6,854 nucleotides of DNA. Origin: Candidatus Nitrosopumilus sp. (lineage in GTDB: Archaea > Thermoproteota > Nitrososphaeria > Nitrososphaerales > Nitrosopumilaceae). The position numbers and the translations under genes are program-made. The DNA lies in contig JAOUAY010000063.1 in the NCBI GenBank assembly GCA_029860565.1, positions 1-6,854 on the forward strand, in the 5' to 3' direction. The notes beneath the pieces are model-generated. The model made no database searches. It saw only the letters and a program-made list of their open reading frames with translations, and was not told the DNA's origin. Positions 1-5,715 of this stretch are shown here, piece after piece (within the stretch, counting starts at the first letter, position 1; each line of letters starts with the position of its first letter).

Positions 1-5
1 GACAA

Positions 6-482
6 TTGGGTGATTGCAATCTTAGAAGAGCAGGACCAAGCGATCTAATCTCAGTAATGGAAATTAATCTAAAAACTCTTCCTGAACATTACTCTGATTA
101 TTTCTATGAGAGTCTTCTTGTAGAACTTCCTGAGGCTTTCATTGTTGCAGAAATTGGAGGAAAACATGTTGGGTACATTATGTGTAAAACTGAATTTGGA
201 TTTTCAAATTTTAAAAAATTAGGTTTTGTCAAAAAAGGTCATGTTGTTTCTATAGCAGTTGTTGATGAACATAGAAAGAAAGGTATTGGAAATGCACTTG
301 TTGAAGAATCAATTAATGGTGTAAAATTAAGAAAATGTGACGAGTTTTATTTGGAAGTAAGATGTAGTAATACTGATGCTGTAAGACTTTATGAGAAACA
401 AGGATTTGTAATTAGACAACAATTAAACGCATACTATCGAGATGGCGAAGATGCATATCTTATGGCAATTGAATTAGATTAG
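6..482 (+). CDS. Ard1/RimI-type protein N-terminal acetyltransferase (GNAT), possibly 5'-partial
   Basis: A GNAT-fold enzyme that should transfer acetyl from acetyl-CoA to the N-terminal alpha-amino group of proteins (archaeal Ard1/NatA-like, also annotated RimI). The acetyl-CoA pyrophosphate loop is R90-KKGIGNA, the Q/RxxGxG/A pattern, preceded by the core strand HVVSIAV (79-85). Also present are the late motifs LEVRCSN (116-122), AVRLYEKQGF (125-134) and YYRDGEDAYLMA (143-154). The GFSN...KKGHVVSIAV block and the YYRDGEDAYLM tail closely resemble what I know of Sulfolobus Ard1, which favours Ard1 over a generic GNAT. The length of 158 residues is normal for the family. The start given is a TTG six bases from the window edge. 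The frame is open to the edge, so the true start may lie outside; the domain itself is complete from NLRRAGPSDL on. It ends 38 bases before the next gene, which has its own promoter. Confidence 0.88.
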   Translation: MGDCNLRRAGPSDLISVMEINLKTLPEHYSDYFYESLLVELPEAFIVAEIGGKHVGYIMCKTEFGFSNFKKLGFVKKGHVVSIAVVDEHRKKGIGNALVEESINGVKLRKCDEFYLEVRCSNTDAVRLYEKQGFVIRQQLNAYYRDGEDAYLMAIELD

Positions 483-492
483 TTCAAACCAA

Positions 493-499
493 TAAATAA
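493..499 (+). promoter_or_regulatory. TATA-like box for the small membrane protein gene
   Basis: TAAATAA is centred about 25 bases upstream of the ATG at 521, the distance expected if transcription starts at or next to the start codon (leaderless mRNA). No Shine-Dalgarno motif precedes the ATG. It lies in the 38-base gap after the acetyltransferase gene. Confidence 0.5.
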
Positions 500-520
500 C
501 TCACAAAAAAATTCTTCGCC

Positions 521-739
521 ATGGATAAGCGAAAAGGAATGGGTATCACTATTTTTGTACTTTGCATTGGTGGTTTCTTTCTTTATGCATACTTGTTAAT
601 GTTGTCTGAATGGAGTCCTATTGTATTACAATTATCTGTATTGATGATTAGTGGAGGAATCCTGGGAGTAATCGCGTGGATTGGATATGTTATGGCAACA
701 ACAAAACCCTCACCTGCATCAATTACATCTGATGATTAA
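521..739 (+). CDS. Small two-helix membrane protein, function unknown
   Basis: A 72-residue protein that I do not recognise. It starts with a basic MDKRK stretch, followed by two hydrophobic segments at roughly residues 8-28 and 34-58 joined by a short LSEWSP turn, then a polar tail rich in Ser, Thr and Pro that ends in SDD. The basic N-terminus suggests that both ends face the cytoplasm. No cysteine pair, cofactor motif or signal-peptide cleavage site is visible. The start is an ATG with a TATA-like box at leaderless distance (493-499), which supports a real expressed gene. It ends one base from the stop of the convergent methyltransferase gene. The upstream acetyltransferase is on the same strand, but a functional link is not evident. 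Confidence 0.72.
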   Translation: MDKRKGMGITIFVLCIGGFFLYAYLLMLSEWSPIVLQLSVLMISGGILGVIAWIGYVMATTKPSPASITSDD

Positions 740-740
740 T

Positions 741-1568
741 TTATTTGAAAATTTTTACATCGACTACTGTTTGATAGTATCTGGGACCTACAGCTCTAAC
801 TATTTTTGAAAATAGAATTTCTGATTGTACTGGTGTAGTCTGAAGATAATGTTCTTCTGAAAGTTTCCCTGCTTCCGATTTTTTATCTGCATGAATGTGT
901 GAATAATAATGAATAATGCCTCCATTTTTGGTTGTATTAATTGCAGATTCTAAAAATTCATCTGATCTTTCAGGTAACAACATCAATGTCCTATCTGATT
1001 TATTGATTAATTGCTTATTGATTATTTCAGTCGCATCCCCGTTTATTGAAATAACTTTTCCAGCAAGCTTGTTTAATCCAATATTCGTTTCACATAACTT
1101 TGACGCCACCGGATTAATATCCAGACTATATACAGTACATTTCTTCTTCTTGGTAGCCATTATCGAAAACATTCCAATTCCTGCAAACATGTTGGTCACA
1201 ACTTCGTTATTTTGAATCAAATTGGCAATTCTCTCTCTTTCTGTAGAGAGTCTAGGGGAAAAAAATGCATTTTTAACATCTACGGTGAATTTACATCCAA
1301 ATTCCTTGTATTCTGTTTCTGTGTTGTCTTCTCCAGCAAGAATTTCGAGGTCTCTCGTACGAAAATCTCCCTCTACAGCTGATGCCTGATAGAAAACACT
1401 TTTAGCAATTTTTACTTGATTTAGTAAAGCTTCTCCTATAATTTTTTTCTTAGATATGATTGACTCTGGAATCCTTACAATGATGATATTGCCAATCTGA
1501 TCAAATGCTGAAATTAATTCATTGTTTTCTTCTGTTGTAAGTACACCTTCTAATGCCTTTTTTAACAT
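741..1568 (-). CDS. Trm5-like tRNA (guanine-N1)-methyltransferase family protein, lacking the N-terminal D1 domain
   Basis: A class I SAM-dependent methyltransferase of the Trm5/Tyw2 (Met-10) family. Archaeal Trm5 makes m1G37 in tRNA, which guards the reading frame and feeds wyosine synthesis. Residue numbers count from a TTG at 1577; the ATG at 1568 is residue 4 and is preferred here. Visible parts are the D2-type region IIIVRIPE (31-38), AVEGDFRTRDLEILAGED (67-84), FSPRLSTERER (106-116), the SAM-binding motif I NMFAGIGMF (129-137), LDINPVA (152-158), a motif IV region MLLPER (199-204), GGIIHYY (219-225) and GPRYYQTVVD (264-273). Two points are odd. The protein is about 275 residues and begins at D2, so the D1 domain of many archaeal Trm5 proteins is absent. 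The family's DMFAG and NLP motifs read NMFAG and LLP. It follows ABCE1 in an operon: the ABCE1 stop lies five bases before this ATG and overlaps the alternative TTG. The family is sure; the exact tRNA product is not. Confidence 0.82.
   Translation of the reverse strand: MLKKALEGVLTTEENNELISAFDQIGNIIIVRIPESIISKKKIIGEALLNQVKIAKSVFYQASAVEGDFRTRDLEILAGEDNTETEYKEFGCKFTVDVKNAFFSPRLSTERERIANLIQNNEVVTNMFAGIGMFSIMATKKKKCTVYSLDINPVASKLCETNIGLNKLAGKVISINGDATEIINKQLINKSDRTLMLLPERSDEFLESAINTTKNGGIIHYYSHIHADKKSEAGKLSEEHYLQTTPVQSEILFSKIVRAVGPRYYQTVVDVKIFK
752..756 (+). terminator. Possible oligo-T termination signal after the membrane protein gene
   Basis: A run of five T lies about 13 bases past the stop at 739, in a T-rich stretch, as archaeal intrinsic terminators commonly appear. 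It falls inside the 3' end of the convergent methyltransferase gene, because only one base separates the two stops. Such runs are frequent by chance in AT-rich DNA. Confidence 0.25.
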
Positions 1569-1573
1569 TCGAG

Positions 1574-3361
1574 TCAATGCTTGTAATAGAAATTTCCAGA
1601 TGTTTTTTGATCTTTATCTAATCTACTTTCTAATTTGTTTACGCGGGGTCTGAGACTTCTTTCATCCCTTCTAAATGACATATCAAGTGATTTTAGAAAT
1701 CTATTCATCGCATCAGCTTTTGGCATTGGTGATGTGGCAGTACCTGCAGAACCAGATTCCCCTTCAAAAATTACCATTGTATCTGAAACAAGGTCCATTA
1801 ATTGTAAATCGTGGTCAATTATAATTGCTGATTTTCCAAAAGAACGAACAAATTTTTGTAAAAATTTGGCAATTGCAATTCTATCTTCTACATCTAAAAA
1901 TGCTGAAGGCTCATCCAATGCATACAAATCAACTTTTTGTAATAAACATGACGCAACTGCAACTTTTTGTAATTCTCCTCCAGAAAGATTTTTGATGGAT
2001 TTATTGTAAAGTTTTTTAATTTTTAATGGATCTAGTATTTGTTCTTCTTCCATACTTCCTTCAACTGAATTTTCATTTGCTTTATCTAGTATTGAAATAA
2101 CTTCTACATCCAAATCGTTTTGTAAATATTGTGGCTTGTATGCTATTTTGATTTTTTTATCAACACTACCTGAATCTGGTTTTTCAACTCCTGCAATCAT
2201 TTTCATCATAGTTGTTTTACCAAGAGCATTGGCACCCATTATGCCTAGAACTTCACCTTTTCTTACTCTGCCAGGCTCAATTGTTACTGAAAATGAAGAA
2301 TATTTTTTCTCAAGTTTTGGATATGAAACTATCTCACTCCCTTCTTGAAATATATCGGTAGATGAAGATGATACATCAAAAGAAAATTTCTTATCTCTAA
2401 ATCTAACATTTTCATTTGGTAAATATCCATCAAGAAAAACATTGATTCCAATTTTTGTTGATAGAATATTTGAAACGATTCCGTATGCCGAAGGCTCTCC
2501 GTACAATACTTCAATGTAATCACTTAGAAAATCTAATAATGTTAGATCATGTTCTACTACCATTACACTCTTTCCAATTTTTGCTATCTTTTGTATTACA
2601 CGAGCAACCCCTATTCTCTGAAAAACATCATTGTATGATGACGGCTCATCAAAAAAGTAAAATTCTGTATCTTTTGATGCAGCAGCAGCTACTGCAATTC
2701 TTTGTAGTTCTCCACCGCTTAATTCTTTTAAACTCTGTTCCATGGAATTTTTTAATCCCAATTCTCTGATTAGTTCTCTTGATATTCCTCTTTCATCATA
2801 TTTGTCAAGAAGTTCTTTTCCTGTTCCGTCAAACGCTTGCGCAATTTGATGCACTTGTTGCGGTTTTATTGATGCACGAATTTGTTTTTTTTCAATTTTT
2901 TCAAAATGTTGTTTAAGTTCTGTTCCACTATAATGTTTAAAAATTTCATCCCATTCTGGTGGATTTTCATATCTTCCTAAATTTGGTTTTAGATTTCCTG
3001 ATAGAATGTTAACTACTGTACTTTTCCCCATTCCATTTCTTCCTAATAGCCCAACAACTTCTCCTTTCCTTGGTGTGGGTAATTTGTAAAGTCGAAATGA
3101 ATTCACGCCATACTGATGAATTTTATCTGAAGCTATTTCACTTGGTAAATTTACAATTGTTATTGCATCAAATGGACATACTTTGACACATATTCCACAC
3201 CCATTACAAATATCTTCATCGATTTGTGCTTTCTTTGATTCTTCGTTTATAGTAACACATTCTGCTCCTGATTTGTTAACTGGACAATATTTTATACATT
3301 CTAATCCACATTTTTGTGGTTGACATAGATCCTGATCTAATACAGCTACCCTATGTGTCAT
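1574..3361 (-). CDS. ABCE1/Rli1 ribosome-recycling ATPase with two [4Fe-4S] clusters
   Basis: Soluble twin-ATPase ABC protein that splits 70S-type ribosomes after termination together with aRF1 or Pelota and stays on the small subunit. Numbers count from a TTG at 3373; the ATG at 3361 is residue 5. The N-terminal ferredoxin part has C17, C22, C26, C30 followed by P31, and then C56, C59, C62, C66 followed by P67. NBD1 has Walker A GRNGMGKST (111-119), the helix-loop-helix insert around 170-196, signature LSGGELQR (218-225), Walker B FFDEPSS (240-246) and switch H275. NBD2 has Walker A GANALGKTT (380-388), signature LSGGELQK (463-470), Walker B ALDEPS (485-490) and switch H521. The tail FRRDERSLRPRVNK is a family hallmark. 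The length of 595 residues is normal. I chose ATG 3361 because a TATAAAA box sits at leaderless distance from it and the TTG would lie at or upstream of the predicted transcript start. It is the first gene of an operon with the Trm5-like gene. Confidence 0.97.
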   Translation of the reverse strand: MTHRVAVLDQDLCQPQKCGLECIKYCPVNKSGAECVTINEESKKAQIDEDICNGCGICVKVCPFDAITIVNLPSEIASDKIHQYGVNSFRLYKLPTPRKGEVVGLLGRNGMGKSTVVNILSGNLKPNLGRYENPPEWDEIFKHYSGTELKQHFEKIEKKQIRASIKPQQVHQIAQAFDGTGKELLDKYDERGISRELIRELGLKNSMEQSLKELSGGELQRIAVAAAASKDTEFYFFDEPSSYNDVFQRIGVARVIQKIAKIGKSVMVVEHDLTLLDFLSDYIEVLYGEPSAYGIVSNILSTKIGINVFLDGYLPNENVRFRDKKFSFDVSSSSTDIFQEGSEIVSYPKLEKKYSSFSVTIEPGRVRKGEVLGIMGANALGKTTMMKMIAGVEKPDSGSVDKKIKIAYKPQYLQNDLDVEVISILDKANENSVEGSMEEEQILDPLKIKKLYNKSIKNLSGGELQKVAVASCLLQKVDLYALDEPSAFLDVEDRIAIAKFLQKFVRSFGKSAIIIDHDLQLMDLVSDTMVIFEGESGSAGTATSPMPKADAMNRFLKSLDMSFRRDERSLRPRVNKLESRLDKDQKTSGNFYYKH

Positions 3362-3384
3362 GTTGTAATCCAATATTTTCTTTG

Positions 3385-3391
3385 TTTTATA
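3385..3391 (-). promoter_or_regulatory. TATA box for the ABCE1-methyltransferase operon
   Basis: TATAAAA on the minus strand is centred 27 bases upstream of the ATG at 3361 and preceded by a purine-rich AATAGG that could serve as the TFB-binding element. Transcription would begin at or within a few bases of 3361. This supports ATG 3361 over the in-frame TTG at 3373 and predicts a leaderless mRNA. Confidence 0.65.
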
Positions 3392-3428
3392 CCTATTTTG
3401 GGCATATTATTTCAAATCTGGCGTTACG

Positions 3429-3434
3429 TTAATA
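3429..3434 (+). promoter_or_regulatory. Weak TATA-like candidate for the 5S rRNA gene
   Basis: TTAATA is centred about 29 bases before the 5' end of the 5S rRNA gene. An alternative, TATTAT near 3404-3410, would give a precursor starting around 3432. Both lie in the 99-base region between the divergent ABCE1 and 5S genes, so some promoter must be here, but the sequence does not decide which. Confidence 0.25.
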
Positions 3435-3460
3435 GATGAGAATTTTACATTAAATCTCAA

Positions 3461-3573
3461 GCCGGCCATAGCGTTAGGGTGCGACCCAATCCCTTTCCGA
3501 ACTTGGAAGTCAAACCTATCGTCGCTGTTGTGCTACTAAGATGCGAGAGCTCTTGGGAAGCAACAGTGCTGGC
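3461..3573 (+). rRNA. 5S ribosomal RNA
   Basis: The strand and family are fixed by the universal 5S core CCGAACTTGGAAGTCAAACC, which compares with CCGAAC..GGAAGU.AA..CC in known 5S rRNAs. It is preceded by AGGGTGCGACCCAATCCC and followed by GATGCGAGAGCTCTTGGGAA, the loop E and helix IV region. The ends pair to form helix I: GCCGGC at 3461-3466 with GCTGGC at 3568-3573, including one G-U pair. The length is about 113 nt, slightly short for archaea, and the mature ends may differ by a few bases. The gene is not next to 16S or 23S; it stands alone between ABCE1 (divergent) and a small zinc-finger gene, as is usual where 5S is unlinked from the main rRNA operon. Confidence 0.95.
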
Positions 3574-3599
3574 ATTTTTAATTATTCAATCAATCTTTT
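3574..3599 (+). terminator. T-rich termination region after 5S rRNA
   Basis: Directly after the 3' end of 5S rRNA come five T (3575-3579) and then four T (3596-3599) in AT-only surroundings. Oligo-T tracts in the non-template strand end archaeal transcripts, and position fits 5S release. No strong GC hairpin is present. Confidence 0.45.
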
Positions 3600-3609
3600 A
3601 ATATTGAAT
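3584..3609. repeat. Short AT-rich inverted repeat between 5S rRNA and the zinc-finger gene
   Basis: ATTCAAT at 3584-3590 and ATTGAAT at 3603-3609 are perfect inverted copies separated by 12 bases. They could form a weak hairpin behind the 5S gene or an operator overlapping the next promoter. A 7-bp match in AT-rich DNA is easily reached by chance. Confidence 0.3.
3597..3604 (+). promoter_or_regulatory. Candidate TATA-like box for the zinc-finger gene
   Basis: TTTAATAT is centred about 31 bases upstream of the ATG at 3632. That would leave a leader of about five bases. A weak GTGAG (3623-3627), resembling the archaeal GGTGA Shine-Dalgarno core, precedes the ATG by four bases and would be an alternative route to initiation on a longer transcript, for example read-through from 5S. 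Confidence 0.35.
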
Positions 3610-3631
3610 TAATTGGTTTGATGTGAGTTTA

Positions 3632-3760
3632 ATGCCAAATTGTAGTGTTTGCGGAGAGATATGTGATAACGATATTAGATTATTAAATCACATGATGGAC
3701 AAACATGGTTGGAGGAATCCCAATGTTGGCACACCTGATAGAAATAGTAGAGGTTATTGA
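3632..3760 (+). CDS. Tiny single C2H2 zinc-finger protein (42 residues)
   Basis: ATG at 3632 opens a 42-codon frame ending in TGA at 3758-3760. The protein has C4 and C7, then H20 and H25, that is C-x2-C-x12-H-x4-H, the spacing of a classical C2H2 zinc finger, with an extra C11 inside the loop. Leu17 and Leu18 sit near the position of the conserved hydrophobic residue of the finger helix. The tail from GWRNPN to the end is polar, with several Asn, Arg and Gly. C2H2 mini-proteins are known in archaea as possible nucleic-acid or protein binders; the role of this one is not known. It lies 58 bases after 5S rRNA on the same strand and ends two bases before the stop of the convergent aminopeptidase gene, filling the gap between them exactly. 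It is short, so the call rests on the motif and the fit. Confidence 0.7.
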   Translation: MPNCSVCGEICDNDIRLLNHMMDKHGWRNPNVGTPDRNSRGY

Positions 3761-3762
3761 TT

Positions 3763-5235
3763 CTATAAATTTTGTAAATAGTCTAAAATTAATCTTACGC
3801 CAAAACCTGTAGCCCCTTTTGGATTGTATGATTTTTCTTTTGTAGCTCCTTGTGTCCATGCAACTCCTGCAATGTCTATGTGAATCCACGGAGTATTTTC
3901 TATAGCGTTTTTTAAAAATGCCGCAGCAGTAATAGTTCCAGCTGCTCTTCCAATCCCAACATTTTTCATATCTGCAACATCTGATTTTATCATATCCATA
4001 TAGTCTTGATTTAATGGAAGTTCCCAAACTTCTTCTGTTGTTCTTTTGGATGCATCGTTGATTTTCTTTGTTAGTCTTTCATCATTTGACACAATTGCAG
4101 CTACATTGGTGCCTAGTGCTACAATACACGCACCTGTTAGAGTGGCAAAATCAATGATTGCCTTTGGGGCGTATTGTTTTTCTCCATATGACAACGCATC
4201 AGCTAAAATTAATCTGCCTTCCGCATCTGTATTTAGAATTTCTGCAGTTTTTCCGCTAAATAATTTAATTATGTCTCCAGGTCTATATGATTCTCCACCT
4301 GGCATATTTTCAACTGAAGGAATAATGCCTATAACATTGATTGGTAGATTTAATTCTGAAACAGATTTCATAATTCCGAGAACTGTACATCCACCACATT
4401 TGTCAAATTTCATTTCATCCATTCCACTTCCAGGTTTTAATGAAATGCCGCCTGTGTCAAACGTCACTGCTTTTCCTACCAGAACAATTGGTTTGTCATT
4501 TTTTTGTCCATGGTTATGTTCTAAAACAATTAACTTTGGTTCATTTTTACTTCCTTGACCTACTGCTGAAATTCCTCCAAAACCTTGTTTTTTCAATTCA
4601 GGTTCTGAAATGATATTGCATTTCATTTTATTTTTTTTAGAAATAATTTTTGCAAAATTTGCTAAAGTTGTAGGAGTACATTCGTTTGGAGGTAAATTTG
4701 CAATACTTTTAGTAAATATTGCACCATCCGCAACAATTTCAGCTGTCTTAATCGCTTTTGAAATTTTATTTGATTTAGAAACAATAACTGTTAGTTCTGG
4801 AATGGTGTCTATTTTTTCTGATTTAAATTTATCAAATTTGTAAAGAGCCATTTTGGTACCTTCAATGATTTGGGATATTGCAGAAATTGGTTCAATTATA
4901 AAATTTGGAGGTGTTATTATTGAAAATTCTTTTAATTTTAACTCTCTTGCTTTTTGGGCGATTTTACCTGAGACGAATCTGATGGTATCTTTTGTCAGAT
5001 TGTCTTTTTTTCCTATTCCTGCAAGTAGAATTCTTTGAACTGGGTTTTTTCCTGGAATTGGAATGATACTCAATCTTCCCAATTTTCCATCCATATCTTT
5101 TAACGATTGATTGATTGAAGAGGTAATTTTTATATCAAATTTTGGTAATCCTATAACTTTATTGGAATTTTCTAATACAAATCCACATAAAAGACTTGTT
5201 TTCTTTTTTGTAGACTTTTCAGTTTTAATCTTCAC
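3763..5235 (-). CDS. pepA: Leucyl aminopeptidase, M17 family (PepA-like)
   Basis: A two-metal cytosolic aminopeptidase that removes N-terminal residues, often leucine, from peptides and so recycles amino acids from proteasome products. The C-terminal catalytic domain shows every expected residue: metal ligands K255, D260, D278, D337 and E339, and catalytic K267 and R341. Their spacing is identical to E. coli PepA (K270, D275, K282, D293, D352, E354, R356). The family signature NTDAEGRL is at 335-342. The N-terminal half (about 1-165) is the variable M17 N-domain, which helps form the hexamer. The length of 490 is normal. The start is a GTG at 5235: an in-frame stop lies five codons upstream, and a TATA-like box at 5258-5264 sits at leaderless distance. 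The gene is probably transcribed alone, although the DCC-family gene lies 32 bases upstream on the same strand. Confidence 0.96.
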   Translation of the reverse strand: MKIKTEKSTKKKTSLLCGFVLENSNKVIGLPKFDIKITSSINQSLKDMDGKLGRLSIIPIPGKNPVQRILLAGIGKKDNLTKDTIRFVSGKIAQKARELKLKEFSIITPPNFIIEPISAISQIIEGTKMALYKFDKFKSEKIDTIPELTVIVSKSNKISKAIKTAEIVADGAIFTKSIANLPPNECTPTTLANFAKIISKKNKMKCNIISEPELKKQGFGGISAVGQGSKNEPKLIVLEHNHGQKNDKPIVLVGKAVTFDTGGISLKPGSGMDEMKFDKCGGCTVLGIMKSVSELNLPINVIGIIPSVENMPGGESYRPGDIIKLFSGKTAEILNTDAEGRLILADALSYGEKQYAPKAIIDFATLTGACIVALGTNVAAIVSNDERLTKKINDASKRTTEEVWELPLNQDYMDMIKSDVADMKNVGIGRAAGTITAAAFLKNAIENTPWIHIDIAGVAWTQGATKEKSYNPKGATGFGVRLILDYLQNL

Positions 5236-5257
5236 TGAAATTCTCTTTTTTCAAGTG

Positions 5258-5264
5258 ATATTTA
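5258..5264 (-). promoter_or_regulatory. TATA-like box for the leucyl aminopeptidase gene
   Basis: TAAATAT on the minus strand is centred 26 bases before the GTG at 5235, in the 32-base gap behind the DCC-family gene. It suggests a separate, leaderless transcript and supports the GTG start. Confidence 0.5.
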
Positions 5265-5267
5265 GAT

Positions 5268-5648
5268 TTACTTTAAATCTATTTTTCTACTATTTGTAAG
5301 AAGACTTGATGATCTTACAAATACTGCTTTAACAGTTTTACAATCTTGTTGACACTCTTCACCCATTTTGATTGTTGCTGATTTTTTTGTTTTTTTAGAT
5401 AGAATTGATTTTACTAATGGATATAATGCTGCTCTTCCTCCACTTGCTCTTTTTTTATCAATAAACCAAAACATCTCTAATGCAAATTCATCTAAAATTT
5501 CATTTCTTATCTTTATTCCAAAATCTGAATAATGTCCTACCATCGTGATTTTATCTCTAGCAAAAAAATTAACAAATTTTGCAAATTTCATGCACAAGTA
5601 ACATTGATTGTCAAATAACATGATTGGCATATTTTCTTTAATTTTCAT
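5268..5648 (-). CDS. DCC-family (DUF393) thiol-disulfide oxidoreductase-like protein
   Basis: A 126-residue protein with a thioredoxin-like beginning: a strand, MLFDNQ, then D13-x2-C16-x2-C19, the DxxCxxC motif that names the DCC (DUF393) family. It is followed by a helix with paired aromatic and basic residues (KFAKFVNFFARD). The middle part, EMFWFIDKKRASGGRAALYPLV (58-79), matches the family pattern in which an exposed residue pair is followed by a 'G..A...L' helix. The family is thought to act in thiol-disulfide exchange, but substrates are mostly unknown. An odd point is a second cysteine pair, C99-x3-C103, in a lysine-rich C-terminal extension ending SRKIDLK. No signal peptide or membrane segment is seen, so it should be cytosolic. 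The ATG at 5648 has a TATA-like box at leaderless distance; M7 is an alternative. It is divergent from the transketolase fusion gene, with 67 bases between starts. Confidence 0.75.
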   Translation of the reverse strand: MKIKENMPIMLFDNQCYLCMKFAKFVNFFARDKITMVGHYSDFGIKIRNEILDEFALEMFWFIDKKRASGGRAALYPLVKSILSKKTKKSATIKMGEECQQDCKTVKAVFVRSSSLLTNSRKIDLK

Positions 5649-5670
5649 AATAATATCAAGTACCGATCAA

Positions 5671-5677
5671 ATTAAAA
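5671..5677 (-). promoter_or_regulatory. TATA-like box for the DCC-family gene
   Basis: TTTTAAT on the minus strand is centred 26 bases before the ATG at 5648. There is no Shine-Dalgarno motif. It lies in the 67-base divergent region shared with the transketolase-epimerase gene. Confidence 0.45.
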
Positions 5678-5685
5678 TTTTTCAG

Positions 5686-5692
5686 AAATAGA
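5686..5692 (+). promoter_or_regulatory. Weak TATA-like candidate for the transketolase-epimerase gene
   Basis: AAATAGA is centred 27 bases before the ATG at 5716. A second candidate, TTTTTATT at 5693-5700, would suit the alternative ATG at 5725. The box almost touches the divergent TATA-like box at 5671-5677, so the two promoters may compete or be controlled together. The sequence does not settle which box is used. Confidence 0.3.
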
Positions 5693-5715
5693 TTTTTATT
5701 CAAATTACAAAAGTA

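Noticed and set aside
916..2769. Plus-strand open frames (916-1215, 1635-2009, 2136-2348, 2455-2769) opposite the methyltransferase and ABCE1 genes
   Set aside because: They lie antisense to well-supported genes, show no recognisable motif, and are the expected by-product of AT-rich coding sequence on the other strand.
3362..3460. A possible extra small gene or RNA between ABCE1 and 5S rRNA
   Set aside because: No frame with a credible start and no paired structure stands out. The 99 bases are explained by two divergent promoters.
3683..5299. Open frames in other phases or on the plus strand over the aminopeptidase gene (such as 3683-4027 minus, 4046-4558, 4610-4843, 4853-5038, 5111-5299)
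   Set aside because: The M17 peptidase is unambiguous across the whole interval. These frames have no motifs and low-complexity translations.
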